Under the pieces are notes generated by a model that did not search any database, was not told the origin of the DNA, and saw only the letters and a program-made list of their open reading frames with translations. Below, piece after piece: positions 43,180-51,125 of a DNA stretch of 64,000 nt. The stretch is from the NCBI GenBank assembly GCA_965214525.1, contig OZ243959.1, positions 1,798,001 through 1,862,000 on the forward strand, given 5' to 3'. Numbering within the stretch: the stretch's first letter is position 1; the number at the start of each line of letters is the position of its first letter. The translations under genes and the position numbers were made by a program. This stretch comes from Qipengyuania_B sp965214525. Lineage in GTDB: Bacteria; Pseudomonadota; Alphaproteobacteria; Sphingomonadales; Sphingomonadaceae.

Positions 43180-43694
43180 CCGGTGGGGCCGACTGACTGC
43201 TTCAGCGCGCCCAGAAGGCGGTAAAGCTGGTTCTGCTGTTCACGCGGCAAGGCAGCGAAAGCTTCTACGATCCACCCGTGATGCGCCTCTGCCAGCGCAT
43301 GGAAGCGTGCTTGGCCTGTCTGTGTCAGCGCCGCGCGGGACGAGCGCCTGTCCGACGGGTCGGCCGATGTCTCTACCAGCCCCTCGCGTTCCAACTGGCG
43401 CACGATGGCCGTGACATTGCCGTTGGAAACGAGGAGGGCGCGGGACAGCGCGCTCATGGTCAACCCCTTCGCCTCGCGCTCCAACGCCGCCATGACATCG
43501 AAGCGTGGCAGGGTAGTGCCGAACTCGTCGGCAAAACTGCGCCGAAGCCGCTTTTCCAGCGTCATGGTGACGGACAATAGGCGCAGCCAAACCCGCACCT
43601 CTGCCGGACCGGAAGTCTTTTCCAGCTTCTCGCCCGCAGCCATGCTGCGCCGCCTCCGGGCGGTAGGGCTGACCGCTGCGTCGTCAATGCTCAT
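43176..43694 (-). CDS. MarR-family transcriptional regulator
   Basis: This 172-residue winged-HTH protein has LPRFDVMAALEREAKGLTMSALSRALLVSNGNVTAIVRQLEREGLV and the wing DPSDRRSSRAALT. It lies between the hydroxylase and thioesterase genes with 4-base overlaps, so it is encoded in the operon it likely controls. An aryl-CoA is the probable ligand, as for MarR regulators of aromatic-CoA pathways. Recurrent 17-bp motifs at three promoters are candidate operators. Confidence 0.9.
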   Translation of the reverse strand: MSIDDAAVSPTARRRRSMAAGEKLEKTSGPAEVRVWLRLLSVTMTLEKRLRRSFADEFGTTLPRFDVMAALEREAKGLTMSALSRALLVSNGNVTAIVRQLEREGLVETSADPSDRRSSRAALTQTGQARFHALAEAHHGWIVEAFAALPREQQNQLYRLLGALKQSVGPTG

Positions 43695-46000
43695 ACCGGC
43701 AAACCTTCCGCCTTCTGCCTGGCGCGGCGCATTTGCTCGTGCCCAGCAGCATAGGACGAGGGTACGCAGTGCCGCTGCTCATTCGCCTTGGCTGCCTCGT
43801 GGAGCGGCAGGGCCGGGTTGGAGAGCAGCGGGCGACCGAACGCGACAAGGTCCGCACGCCCCGCCGCGATGATACCGTTCGCCTGGTCGGCATCGGTGAT
43901 ATTGCCAACCGCGATCACCGGCAGACGGGCCTCGTTGCGGATACGCTCGGCATACGGCGTCTGGAACATCCTGCCGTAGACCGGGCGTGCGGCCGGGTTC
44001 GTCTCTCCGGTGGAGACATCGATCATGTCCGCCCCGGCCGCATGGAAGCGGCGGGCGATCTCTACCGCTTCGGCCGCTTCTATTCCCGCACTGCCCGACC
44101 AGTCGGTCGCGGAGATGCGCACGAGCAGTGCCTTGCCCGGCGGCCAGGCGGCGCGCACCGCCTTCACCACCGCCACAGGAAAGCGCATCCGGTTGTCGAT
44201 CGAGCCGCCGTATTCATCTTCGCGCCGGTTCATCAGCGGAGTGATGAAGCTGGACAGCAGAAAACCGTGCCCCGCTTGCACCTCCACCATGTCGAACCCG
44301 GCTTCATCGGCGCGGCGCGCGGCGGCGGCAAAGGCGGCGACGACGCGGTGCAGATCGGCAAGCGTCGCCTCGGCAGGCACCAGCCCGTACTCTCGCCAGG
44401 CCTGTGGGGAGGCAGAAAGGATCGGCCATGGCTCTGCCAGCGGCTCGTCATAGCCGCTGCCATGGGCGGGCACCTGGCACGCCGCCCGTGCGCCCGCATG
44501 GCCCAATTGCGCGCACGTCAACGCCGCGCTGTTCCGGTGAACGAATTGATTGATCCTGGCCCAATCAGCAGCCTGTCCATCATGCCACAGGCCGGGGCAG
44601 GCTGGTGTGGCGCGTCCCTCCGCCTCTACCGCCAGCATCTCGCTGATGAGTAACCCGGTGCCGCCCAAAGCGCGGGCACTGTAATGAACGAGATGGAAAT
44701 CACCCACGCACCCATCCTCGCCAGCCTGGTAAACCAGCATCGGCGCCATGACGAAGCGGTTCGGCAGCACTTGCTCGCGAAGTTGGAACGACGTGAATAC
44801 GGGCTGTCCGCCGGCATCTTTTGCGCCTGGCTGCGCTTGCTGGCGGAACCACCGCTCAATACCGGCCAGCCATACAGGATCGCGCAAGCGCAGGTTTTCA
44901 TGACTGACCCGCTGACTGCGCGTAAGCAGCGAATAGGCGAACTGTTCAAGCGGGAAGCCGATTGCGCGGTCCAGTTCCTCGAACCATTCGGTCGAGTTGC
45001 GCGCGGCGTTCTGGATGCGCAGGACCGCCACACGCCGCTCCTTCTCATATTCGCTCAACGCCAGGTGCAGAACGTCGCGGCTCTCCAGCCCCGGCCGATC
45101 AAGGACCTCGGCCAGCTTGATCGCATCTTCCAGCGCCAGCTTGGTGCCCGATCCGATGGAGAAGTGCGCGGTATGCGCTGCATCGCCCAGCAGCACACTC
45201 TTGCCGAACGACCAATGTTCGCAATGCACCCGGTTAAAGCTGATCCATGCCTCCGGCCCTTGCAGATGCGCGGCATTGCTGATCAGCCGCTCGCCATCCA
45301 GATGCGCGGCAAAAATGGATTCCAGCTCGGCGATACAGGCGTCCCGGTCCATCCGGTCGAAGCCAAGCCCTGTCCACGTTTCCGGGCTGCATTCGACGAT
45401 GAAGGTCGAGGTGTCCTCACTAAAACGGTAGGCATGCGCCCAGATCCAACCGGCACCGGTCTGCTCGAAGATGAAGGCGAAGGCGTCGAACAGGCGGCGG
45501 GTGCCCAGCCAGATGAACTTGTTGCGCCGTTGCTCGATCTGCGGCGCGAAGCGGTCCCGATGCGCCGCGCGAAAGGCGCTGTTCACCCCGTCGGCCGCGA
45601 CGACGAGGTCGAAATCGGCGTAGTCAGACAGATCGGCGGAACATTCCTGCTCAAAATGCAGTTCAACGCCCAGCTCCGCCGCCCGAGCCTGCAGGATTTG
45701 CAGCAGCTGCCGCCGGCCGATGCCGATGAAACCATGCCCGCCGGACGTGAGCGTCTGCTCATCGACGGTGACTTCTATGTCGTCCCAATGGGCGAAGCTG
45801 TCGGCGATGGTTCGCGCGCTGACCGGATCGGCGGCCTGCAGGTTCTCGAGCGTCTGGTCCGAAAAGACGACACCCCAGCCAAACGTGTCGCCCGCCCGAT
45901 TGCGTTCGAACAAATGGATGTCGTGCGACGGGTCGCGCAGCTTCATCTGGATGGCGAAGTACAATCCGGCCGGACCTCCGCCGAGACAGGCAACTCGCAT
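43691..46000 (-). CDS. Salicylyl-CoA 5-hydroxylase fused to an Old Yellow Enzyme-type oxidoreductase domain
   Basis: This 769-residue two-domain flavoprotein has an N-terminal FAD monooxygenase (residues about 1-380: GGGPAGLYFA, VVAADGVNSAFR, LLGDAAHTAHFSIG) and a C-terminal OYE-like FMN domain (about 400-760: NRFVMAPML, AQLGHAGARA, VQAGHGFLLSSFITP, DEYGGSIDNRMRF, FGRPLLSNP). The monooxygenase part matches salicylyl-CoA 5-hydroxylase, which makes gentisyl-CoA. The role of the OYE part is not clear. I set the ATG at 46000 for the standard MRVACLGGGPAG start; the frame further upstream is non-coding in character. It leads a hydroxylase-MarR-thioesterase operon. Confidence 0.9.
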   Translation of the reverse strand: MRVACLGGGPAGLYFAIQMKLRDPSHDIHLFERNRAGDTFGWGVVFSDQTLENLQAADPVSARTIADSFAHWDDIEVTVDEQTLTSGGHGFIGIGRRQLLQILQARAAELGVELHFEQECSADLSDYADFDLVVAADGVNSAFRAAHRDRFAPQIEQRRNKFIWLGTRRLFDAFAFIFEQTGAGWIWAHAYRFSEDTSTFIVECSPETWTGLGFDRMDRDACIAELESIFAAHLDGERLISNAAHLQGPEAWISFNRVHCEHWSFGKSVLLGDAAHTAHFSIGSGTKLALEDAIKLAEVLDRPGLESRDVLHLALSEYEKERRVAVLRIQNAARNSTEWFEELDRAIGFPLEQFAYSLLTRSQRVSHENLRLRDPVWLAGIERWFRQQAQPGAKDAGGQPVFTSFQLREQVLPNRFVMAPMLVYQAGEDGCVGDFHLVHYSARALGGTGLLISEMLAVEAEGRATPACPGLWHDGQAADWARINQFVHRNSAALTCAQLGHAGARAACQVPAHGSGYDEPLAEPWPILSASPQAWREYGLVPAEATLADLHRVVAAFAAAARRADEAGFDMVEVQAGHGFLLSSFITPLMNRREDEYGGSIDNRMRFPVAVVKAVRAAWPPGKALLVRISATDWSGSAGIEAAEAVEIARRFHAAGADMIDVSTGETNPAARPVYGRMFQTPYAERIRNEARLPVIAVGNITDADQANGIIAAGRADLVAFGRPLLSNPALPLHEAAKANEQRHCVPSSYAAGHEQMRRARQKAEGLPV

Positions 46001-46019
46001 AGGCACACTCCCGCAATAT

Positions 46020-46037
46020 GTTTGAAGCATAAAACAA
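46020..46037. promoter_or_regulatory. Putative MarR operator, copy 3
   Basis: On the minus strand this reads TTGTTTTATGCTTCAAAC, 20 bases before the hydroxylase ATG. Similar sequences occur at 25751-25768 and 40569-40585. The position near the start codon is compatible with repression. Confidence 0.5.
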
Positions 46038-46514
46038 TTTCGCGAAGCGCGCAATCGGGCAGGCAAAGCCTTCTGCCCCCCGCTGCCCCGCATCCTATAC
46101 GGAGCAGGCCAGCGACGTTTGCCCTTCTGCGTACCGGGTTTGGTGGCCATGCTTCGTGATTCCTCGCGCACAGCCGGCCGCTCAGCCTCCATCGAGCAGG
46201 GTTGGATGACTGACCTAGCCTTGAAGTATTCGAATGAGCAGCGGCTTGTCTGCGAGGTTCGGCGTCTGTGTGCTACCCTTCTCGTGCCATTCAGGGCGCT
46301 AGCGGGTTCGGTTTTGATGCGGCCCCATTACGGGCAACTATGCGAAGCCTCTCGGGGCTATGTCGAACTTGATCGTGTTCAGGGCGATGATCGAGCGATT
46401 GTTCTAGTTCATTGAAACCATGCCGATCCGATCAAACGACTGATTTAACTCTTTTCATGGGAACCAACGCCGTGACGAGGCCTTATGGTTAATGGAACGG
46501 AAAGGATCACAGGT
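46038..46514. other. Intergenic region between hydroxylase operon and CHRD gene
   Basis: This gap of about 480 bases holds the promoter of the hydroxylase operon (minus) and that of the CHRD/PEP-CTERM gene (plus). An open frame at 46119-46415 (98 codons) has no ribosome-binding site or family likeness. A change of base composition toward A+T near 46400-46500 fits a promoter for the CHRD gene. No other feature was found. Confidence 0.5.
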
Positions 46515-47186
46515 ATGACAGGACACAAGTTGATGGCACGCAGTGTCGCCGGCATCTCCGCAATGCTGCTCGCCGGAACCGCTATGCCGGCAATGGCCGC
46601 ACACCTCATCATCGATTTTGAGGAGTTGAACAATAGCGGCGTCACCGGTTCAGGCACGATCCTTTACGACGAGGAAGCCGGGACCATCACGGTCAGCATC
46701 AATGCAACCGGTCTGGTTCCCAATCAACCGCATGTCGGGCACATCCATGGCCGGTTCGATGACGAGGGCAACCCAATCGATTCGGTCGTTCCACCGCCCA
46801 GCGCCGATACGAGCGGTGACGGCTTCATCTCGATTGCGGAAGGTTTGCCCTTCTACGGCCCCGTTATCCTGCCGCTAGCCGGGATCGGCGATGCCGTGAA
46901 CGATCAGGGTGTGCTGACATACAACCGGGTATTCGACCTGTCCCAGAGTACCTTCAATATGAATTTCGGCCCAGCGGATCTGTTTCCGCTAACCTTCCGT
47001 GAAGCCGTCTTGCATGGTGGCTTCATGAATGGTGAGTATGTCGCGACCCTGCCGGTGGCCGCCGGAGCGATCTCCGCTCCCGTTCCAGAGCCTGCGACAT
47101 GGGCGATGATGCTCCTCGGCTTCTTCGGCGTCGGCGGGATGATGCGCCGCGCCAAGGTGGTACGGCAGACGATCAGCTACAGTTGA
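46515..47186 (+). CDS. CHRD-domain PEP-CTERM sorted protein
   Basis: This secreted protein of about 223 residues has a signal peptide (GISAMLLAGTAMPAMAA), a CHRD-like beta domain with GTGTI-like GSGTILYDEEAGTITVSI, NQPHVGHIHGRFDDEG and DTSGDGFI, and a C-terminal PEP-CTERM sorting tag (PEPATWAMMLLGFFGVGGMMRR). The tag is processed by exosortase/archaeosortase-type systems in bacteria with exopolysaccharide loci. I chose the ATG at 46515 (GGATCACAGGT upstream); 46485 is possible. A hairpin follows the stop. Confidence 0.85.
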   Translation: MTGHKLMARSVAGISAMLLAGTAMPAMAAHLIIDFEELNNSGVTGSGTILYDEEAGTITVSINATGLVPNQPHVGHIHGRFDDEGNPIDSVVPPPSADTSGDGFISIAEGLPFYGPVILPLAGIGDAVNDQGVLTYNRVFDLSQSTFNMNFGPADLFPLTFREAVLHGGFMNGEYVATLPVAAGAISAPVPEPATWAMMLLGFFGVGGMMRRAKVVRQTISYS

Positions 47187-47208
47187 GGCCATCTGACGGT
47201 AAGAGGTG

Positions 47209-47234
47209 AACCCCGGGCATTCCTGTCCGGGGTT
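47209..47234 (+). terminator. Rho-independent terminator after the CHRD gene
   Basis: AACCCCGG and CCGGGGTT form a perfect 8-bp stem with a loop of about 10 bases, followed by TTCTTCT. It lies 22 bases after the CHRD stop codon. Confidence 0.75.
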
Positions 47235-47631
47235 TCTTCTGTCGGTACGTCAAGCACGACTTGCAAGGGATATTGGCGAAGGTTCAGCAGGTTTCGCGCC
47301 TGATGGACCATACATGAAGAACACGATGGCATCACCGAATTGCGGACACCGATCGGCATCGCCAGGACACCGCCTTTTGCAAGGCGCTGCTCAGTGTCTG
47401 TAGCTGGAGCCGGTCTTGCTAAACGACCCGCCAATCGTCGATCAGTGGCAATCCAATGAGGCGGTCTTGATCTCTTACGCCGGCTCGAACCGACCGGGGC
47501 CATGGGGTTGCATCACGGCAGGCCAACGCCGTGCGCGACGGCGGTGCGGCGCAACTTCTGTCGGACTGATCCTTGCGCTCGCCTATCTAGGCTGGCCCGA
47601 CTTCGGGCAAGGAACCTCAAGTCAGGCGTGC
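47235..47631. other. Intergenic region, nothing recognised
   Basis: This gap of about 400 bases separates the CHRD gene and the 3' end of the copper operon. I found no open frame with a ribosome-binding site and no further clear inverted repeat. Confidence 0.5.
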
Positions 47632-48198
47632 CTAGTGTGAATGACTGGGGCCGCCGTGTCCGCCACCTTCATCTTCCTCTGCATGACCACCATTGCCGAC
47701 CGCCGCATACTCCTCCGCGCTCAGCTGGGGCATGGCTTTGACGAAGGCGGCGATGTTCCAGATCGCCTCGTCGTCATGCGTCGGGCCGAACGCGGGCATT
47801 CCGCTCATCTTGACGCCGTGCTTGACCAGCCAGAAGACTTCCTCGCGCGACCACTCCTTGGCCGCATGGGCGAGCGCGGGCGGGTGCGGCACCATTACCT
47901 GCGCCCAACCCGCTCTTTCAGCGCCCACGCCGCCGTGGCAATGCGCGCACATGGCCTTGTACTCGCCGGCACCGGCCTGAACCATGGCGGGAGTGAACTG
48001 CGGTGCCCGGAGATTGTCCGCGCGGCCCTGAACCGAGTTCTCGTAAGTGGTATGCAGCGCCCACGCCACGATCGGATTGTGCCGGTCAGTCGCCGCCACG
48101 TTGTAGCCGCCGGTCAGCACCACGCCCAGCGCGATCAGCGCCAGCAGCAGCAGCGTTGCCGCTGCGCCGATAATTATGCCTTTGCCTTTCGCCGTCAT
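47632..48198 (-). CDS. Class I cytochrome c (copper-resistance operon)
   Basis: This 188-residue protein has an N-terminal membrane anchor (residues about 8-30), one heme-c motif MCAHCHGG with Cys84, Cys87 and His88, a likely axial Met in GVKMSGMPAFGP, and a His-rich C-terminus (GGHAEEDEGGGHGGPSHSH). It is anchored in the periplasm and could pass electrons to or from copper enzymes. It is last in a csoR-led operon and overlaps the lipoprotein gene by 4 bases. Its role in copper handling is inferred from context. Confidence 0.88.
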   Translation of the reverse strand: MTAKGKGIIIGAAATLLLLALIALGVVLTGGYNVAATDRHNPIVAWALHTTYENSVQGRADNLRAPQFTPAMVQAGAGEYKAMCAHCHGGVGAERAGWAQVMVPHPPALAHAAKEWSREEVFWLVKHGVKMSGMPAFGPTHDDEAIWNIAAFVKAMPQLSAEEYAAVGNGGHAEEDEGGGHGGPSHSH

Positions 48199-48692
48199 GT
48201 TCTATTCCTCGCAAAGCATTGTACGTAGCCGCGATAGCCGATCTCGTCGTCTGCGCCCGGCGGCACCACGACCATCTCCATCGCCTGCAGGCCTGCATTG
48301 CCCTTCTCGTCCAGAGTACGCAGCGTAACGAGCAGATCGCCTGCCTGGTAACGGCCCGGCCCGGTCTGCGGCAGCGGGATCAGCTTGCCGTTGAGCTTGA
48401 TCGCGCCGGATACACCCGGCTGGTACAGGAACGAAGGAAAGCCGACCTCCGTCAGCTTGACCGCGCAGCGGCCCTGCCTGCCGCCAAGCGCCTCGATGTC
48501 GACATCGGCCATCGTCTCGGGCTTAATCATCTCGACCGCCACATTGGCAAGCGCGGCCTCTGGCGGCTCGATAGGGGCAGGAGCAGGGGCCGGGTCAAGC
48601 TGCGCCTCGCGATCGTTCCCTAGCGCAGTGTTCTGGTTGCAGGCGGCCAGCGTTATAGCCGCCACCACGATGGTGAGAAGGCGCGCCGTCAC
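48195..48692 (-). CDS. Predicted lipoprotein of unknown function
   Basis: The 165-residue protein has a lipobox LAAC at the end of the signal peptide (MTARLLTIVVAAITLAAC), a proline/alanine linker, then GRCAVKLTEVGFPSFLYQPG, KLNGKLIPLP and a C-terminal GYVQCFARN with a possible Cys pair. It is therefore lipid-anchored and periplasmic. I recognise no characterised family. It overlaps the DUF305 gene and cytochrome gene by 4 bases each, so it is part of the copper operon. Confidence 0.8.
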   Translation of the reverse strand: MTARLLTIVVAAITLAACNQNTALGNDREAQLDPAPAPAPIEPPEAALANVAVEMIKPETMADVDIEALGGRQGRCAVKLTEVGFPSFLYQPGVSGAIKLNGKLIPLPQTGPGRYQAGDLLVTLRTLDEKGNAGLQAMEMVVVPPGADDEIGYRGYVQCFARNRT

Positions 48693-49210
48693 CGCTCGAT
48701 ACCTTCCGGCAAGCGCTCGGCATGGCGCACGCCGTTCGCCTCGATATCGGCGATCAGATACTTCATCTGCGCAATCTCGCGCCGCTGGGCGAGGATGATG
48801 TCATGCGCCAGCTTGCGCACGCGCGGATCGCGGATATGCGCCCGCTCGCTGGTCAGAATCGCGATGGAGTGGTGCGGGATCATCGCCGCCATGTACTCCT
48901 CGTCCGTCACCGTCACCTGGCTACGCACCAGCCACAGCGCCAGGGCGAAGACCACGGCCGCCACGCCTAGGATGACGAAATTGCGCGTCTTGTCCTTGTA
49001 CATGCCCCACATGAAAAGCAGCATGACCGCCATCATCATCGCGCCCATGACGAACATCATCCAAAAGCGCGTCTCGCTCCAGAAGATGTGGTCGGCATCG
49101 TAGGTGTTCACATACATCAGGAAGAACATGAGCACGGTGGAGGTCGCCACCATCGCCATGAAGCGCCAATAGTTGGAATGGCCGCCGGAATGCTCGTTTT
49201 CCTTGTCCAT
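48689..49210 (-). CDS. DUF305-type membrane protein
   Basis: This 173-residue protein has about three hydrophobic segments and the DUF305 core: EYMAAMIPHHSIAILTSERAHIRDPRVRKLAHDIILAQRREIAQMKYLI. The His-His in MIPHHS and other conserved residues suggest metal binding; DUF305 genes often sit in copper or silver resistance loci. The ATG at 49210 shares one base with the stop of the glutaredoxin-MauE gene. Confidence 0.88.
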   Translation of the reverse strand: MDKENEHSGGHSNYWRFMAMVATSTVLMFFLMYVNTYDADHIFWSETRFWMMFVMGAMMMAVMLLFMWGMYKDKTRNFVILGVAAVVFALALWLVRSQVTVTDEEYMAAMIPHHSIAILTSERAHIRDPRVRKLAHDIILAQRREIAQMKYLIADIEANGVRHAERLPEGIER

Positions 49211-49986
49211 CAGACCACCACCCAGCCCAGCGCCTTGGCACCCATCCACAGACCCATGCCGATCATGAACAGGTTTTCGGTGAGCGACACAAAGCCCAGG
49301 GGCACGTTGCTGTTCCCGCCGACGCAGGCGCATTTCAGTTCGCGCTTGTCGATATAGACAGCCTTGAACACGCTGACGGCCCCGATCGTGCCAATGAACA
49401 GCGCCACGGGCACGGAGACGACCGGCAGCGCGTGCGCCACCATCAAGATGCCCGCCAGCGCTTCGCCGAATGGGTAGATGAAGCCGTAACGGACCCAGCG
49501 GCGTGCCAGGAGGTCATAGTTCAGGAACATGGTCGAGAAGCTGCGCAAATCCTGCAATTTCTGCACTGCAAGGAAGCTCATCGACAAAGCAACGAACCAC
49601 TCGACCGCCTGCACGGTGAAGATGGTGTCGAAGACATACCAGCTGATCGCGAGACCCAGCAGGAAGGCGACCGCGAAGATGGCGATCACTGGCTGATAGC
49701 TGGTCTCGTCGTCGCCCTTCGCGATCGGTTCCTTGCCGAAATGCTCGCGTAGATCGTCATAGCCCCCGATCCGCTCGCCCGCGATGAAGGTCTGCGGGGT
49801 AGTCTTGACGCCGTGCTTCTCCTTGAACGCGTCGGTCTGCTCGCGCGTTGCGAGGTGATGGTCGTCCACCTCGAAGCCTTCGCGTTTCAACAGATCCACC
49901 GTCTTCAGGCCATACGGGCAGACATGATCGGGCATGACCATGCGATAGACGGTAGCGGTTTTGGCGCCCTCTTTCCGATCGCTCAT
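49210..49986 (-). CDS. Glutaredoxin-MauE fusion membrane protein
   Basis: This 258-residue protein has an N-terminal glutaredoxin domain (about residues 10-85) with active site CPYG and TTPQTFIAGERIGGYDDL, followed by a four-helix MauE/DoxX-like membrane domain (about 100-258) with a KCACVGGN motif. MauE-type proteins move reducing power across the membrane. The fusion gives a plausible cytoplasm-to-periplasm thiol relay. The ATG at 49986 is 10 bases before the Met/His-rich protein stop. It is in the copper operon. Confidence 0.85.
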   Translation of the reverse strand: MSDRKEGAKTATVYRMVMPDHVCPYGLKTVDLLKREGFEVDDHHLATREQTDAFKEKHGVKTTPQTFIAGERIGGYDDLREHFGKEPIAKGDDETSYQPVIAIFAVAFLLGLAISWYVFDTIFTVQAVEWFVALSMSFLAVQKLQDLRSFSTMFLNYDLLARRWVRYGFIYPFGEALAGILMVAHALPVVSVPVALFIGTIGAVSVFKAVYIDKRELKCACVGGNSNVPLGFVSLTENLFMIGMGLWMGAKALGWVVV

Positions 49987-49996
49987 GCCACCGGCC

Positions 49997-50266
49997 TTAT
50001 TGCGGTTGCGGTGCCGCATGAGCGGAGTGGTCCATCTCGGCATGGTTCATCGTTCCATGATCCATCTCGCCATCGTCCATCTGGCCATGATCCATGTTGC
50101 CGTGATCCATCTGATCATGACCCATCATCTTACAGCGCATCTTGCCATCCTCGCCTTTCTCGCAGCAGTCCATTTCCTGCTCGCAGCACGAACCTGCGGG
50201 CGTGGCGGATTGCGCGAGGGCGGGGGAGGCAATGGCCATCATGGCGGCGACAAGAAGAGTTTTCAT
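49997..50266 (-). CDS. Small Met/His/Cys-rich periplasmic copper-binding protein
   Basis: This 89-residue secreted protein has a signal peptide (MKTLLVAAMMAIASPALA) followed by a CC-rich segment (SCCEQEMDCCEKG) and MDHGNMDHGQMDDGEMDHG-like repeats. Such metal-binding peptides bind copper in the periplasm. I chose the ATG at 50266 because AGGAAG lies 6 bases upstream; an ATG at 50284 is an alternative. It has no recognised enzyme domain. Confidence 0.8.
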   Translation of the reverse strand: MKTLLVAAMMAIASPALAQSATPAGSCCEQEMDCCEKGEDGKMRCKMMGHDQMDHGNMDHGQMDDGEMDHGTMNHAEMDHSAHAAPQPQ

Positions 50267-50290
50267 AGTGAGCTTCCTTTTCATCAAGGT

Positions 50291-50758
50291 TCAGTTGTAA
50301 CTTGCAAAGACGCTGCGGCCCTCAGGCCCAAAAGCGATCACTTGATAGGGCTGGCGGTGGTTGCCATGCTCCATTCCGGGAGAGCCAATCGGCATGCCCG
50401 CGACCGCCAGGCCGGTGACGCCATCAGGCCGCTCGCGCAGCAGGCGTTCGATGTCGGCGGCGGGCACATGGCCCTCGATGACGTAGCCATCCGCTATCAT
50501 CGTGTGACAGGAATGCAGGTCGGCCGGGACGCCGCGCTCAGCCTTCACCAGCGCCATGTTCGGGTGATTGACGGCCTCCACCTCATGCGTACCACCCTGC
50601 TCGACATGCTTGGCCCAGGCGAGGCAGCAGCCGCAGTTCGGGTCGCGGTACATGGTGTAGCTGGCGGCCTGCGCGGCGCAGGCGGACAGTGCCGTGCCCA
50701 GCACCAGCGAACCGGCGAAAGAGCGGCGGAAAACGGCGGAGCGGATGGCTGCGATCAC
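50291..50758 (-). CDS. DUF411 / CopG-type copper-resistance protein
   Basis: This 155-residue protein has a hydrophobic N-terminus, the CopG motif DPNCGCCLAW and a later HSCHTMIADGYVIEGHVPA, the pattern of the periplasmic copper oxidoreductase-like CopG/DUF411 family. The start is a GTG at 50758 with AGAGGGA upstream. It lies 22 bases after the csoR stop and before the Met/His-rich protein gene. Confidence 0.9.
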   Translation of the reverse strand: MIAAIRSAVFRRSFAGSLVLGTALSACAAQAASYTMYRDPNCGCCLAWAKHVEQGGTHEVEAVNHPNMALVKAERGVPADLHSCHTMIADGYVIEGHVPAADIERLLRERPDGVTGLAVAGMPIGSPGMEHGNHRQPYQVIAFGPEGRSVFASYN

Positions 50759-50780
50759 GTGGGATCCCTCTGATTGTAAA

Positions 50781-51068
50781 TTAACGTTTGGCCTTCTCGA
50801 ACAGGTCGACCAGCTCAGTGAACTTGACCCGCTGCTCGGCCGCATCGCCGCTGGCGATCGCCTCGGCGACGCAGCAGGCGGCGTGATTCTTGAGCAGTTC
50901 GCTTTCCGCGCGGCCCAATGCGGCCTTGACGGCTTGCATCTGCCTCAGGATGTCGATGCAGTAGCGGTCGTCCTCAACCATCTTGGCGACGCCGCGCACT
51001 TGCCCCTCCACCCGGCGCAGGCGGTTCAGGATGGCGGAATTGTCCTTGGCGTAATTCACAGCGCTCAT
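50781..51068 (-). CDS. CsoR-family metal-sensing repressor
   Basis: This 95-residue all-helical protein has the copper-site fingerprint Cys37 (RYCIDIL), His62 and Cys65/Cys66 (KNHAACC), the CsoR pattern for Cu(I) binding. Without copper, CsoR represses; with copper it leaves DNA. It is divergent from copA, and an inverted repeat at 51078-51093 lies between them. Confidence 0.92.
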   Translation of the reverse strand: MSAVNYAKDNSAILNRLRRVEGQVRGVAKMVEDDRYCIDILRQMQAVKAALGRAESELLKNHAACCVAEAIASGDAAEQRVKFTELVDLFEKAKR

Positions 51069-51077
51069 ACGGTTGCA

Positions 51078-51093
51078 ATACCCTTGGGGGTAT
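51078..51093. promoter_or_regulatory. CsoR-type operator between csoR and copA
   Basis: ATACCC-TTGG-GGGTAT is a perfect 6+6 inverted repeat with a 4-base spacer, located 10 bases from the csoR ATG and 33 from the copA GTG. G/C-rich palindromes with TACCC-N-GGGTA are typical of CsoR operators. The site can control both divergent transcripts. An adjoining TATATATA tract may be part of the promoter. Confidence 0.75.
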
Positions 51094-51125
51094 ATATATC
51101 GCAGCTGATAGGAGTTGCAAGAGCC

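Noticed and set aside
46119..46415. A 98-codon frame in the gap before the CHRD gene
   Set aside because: No ribosome-binding site, no signal peptide and no recognisable family.
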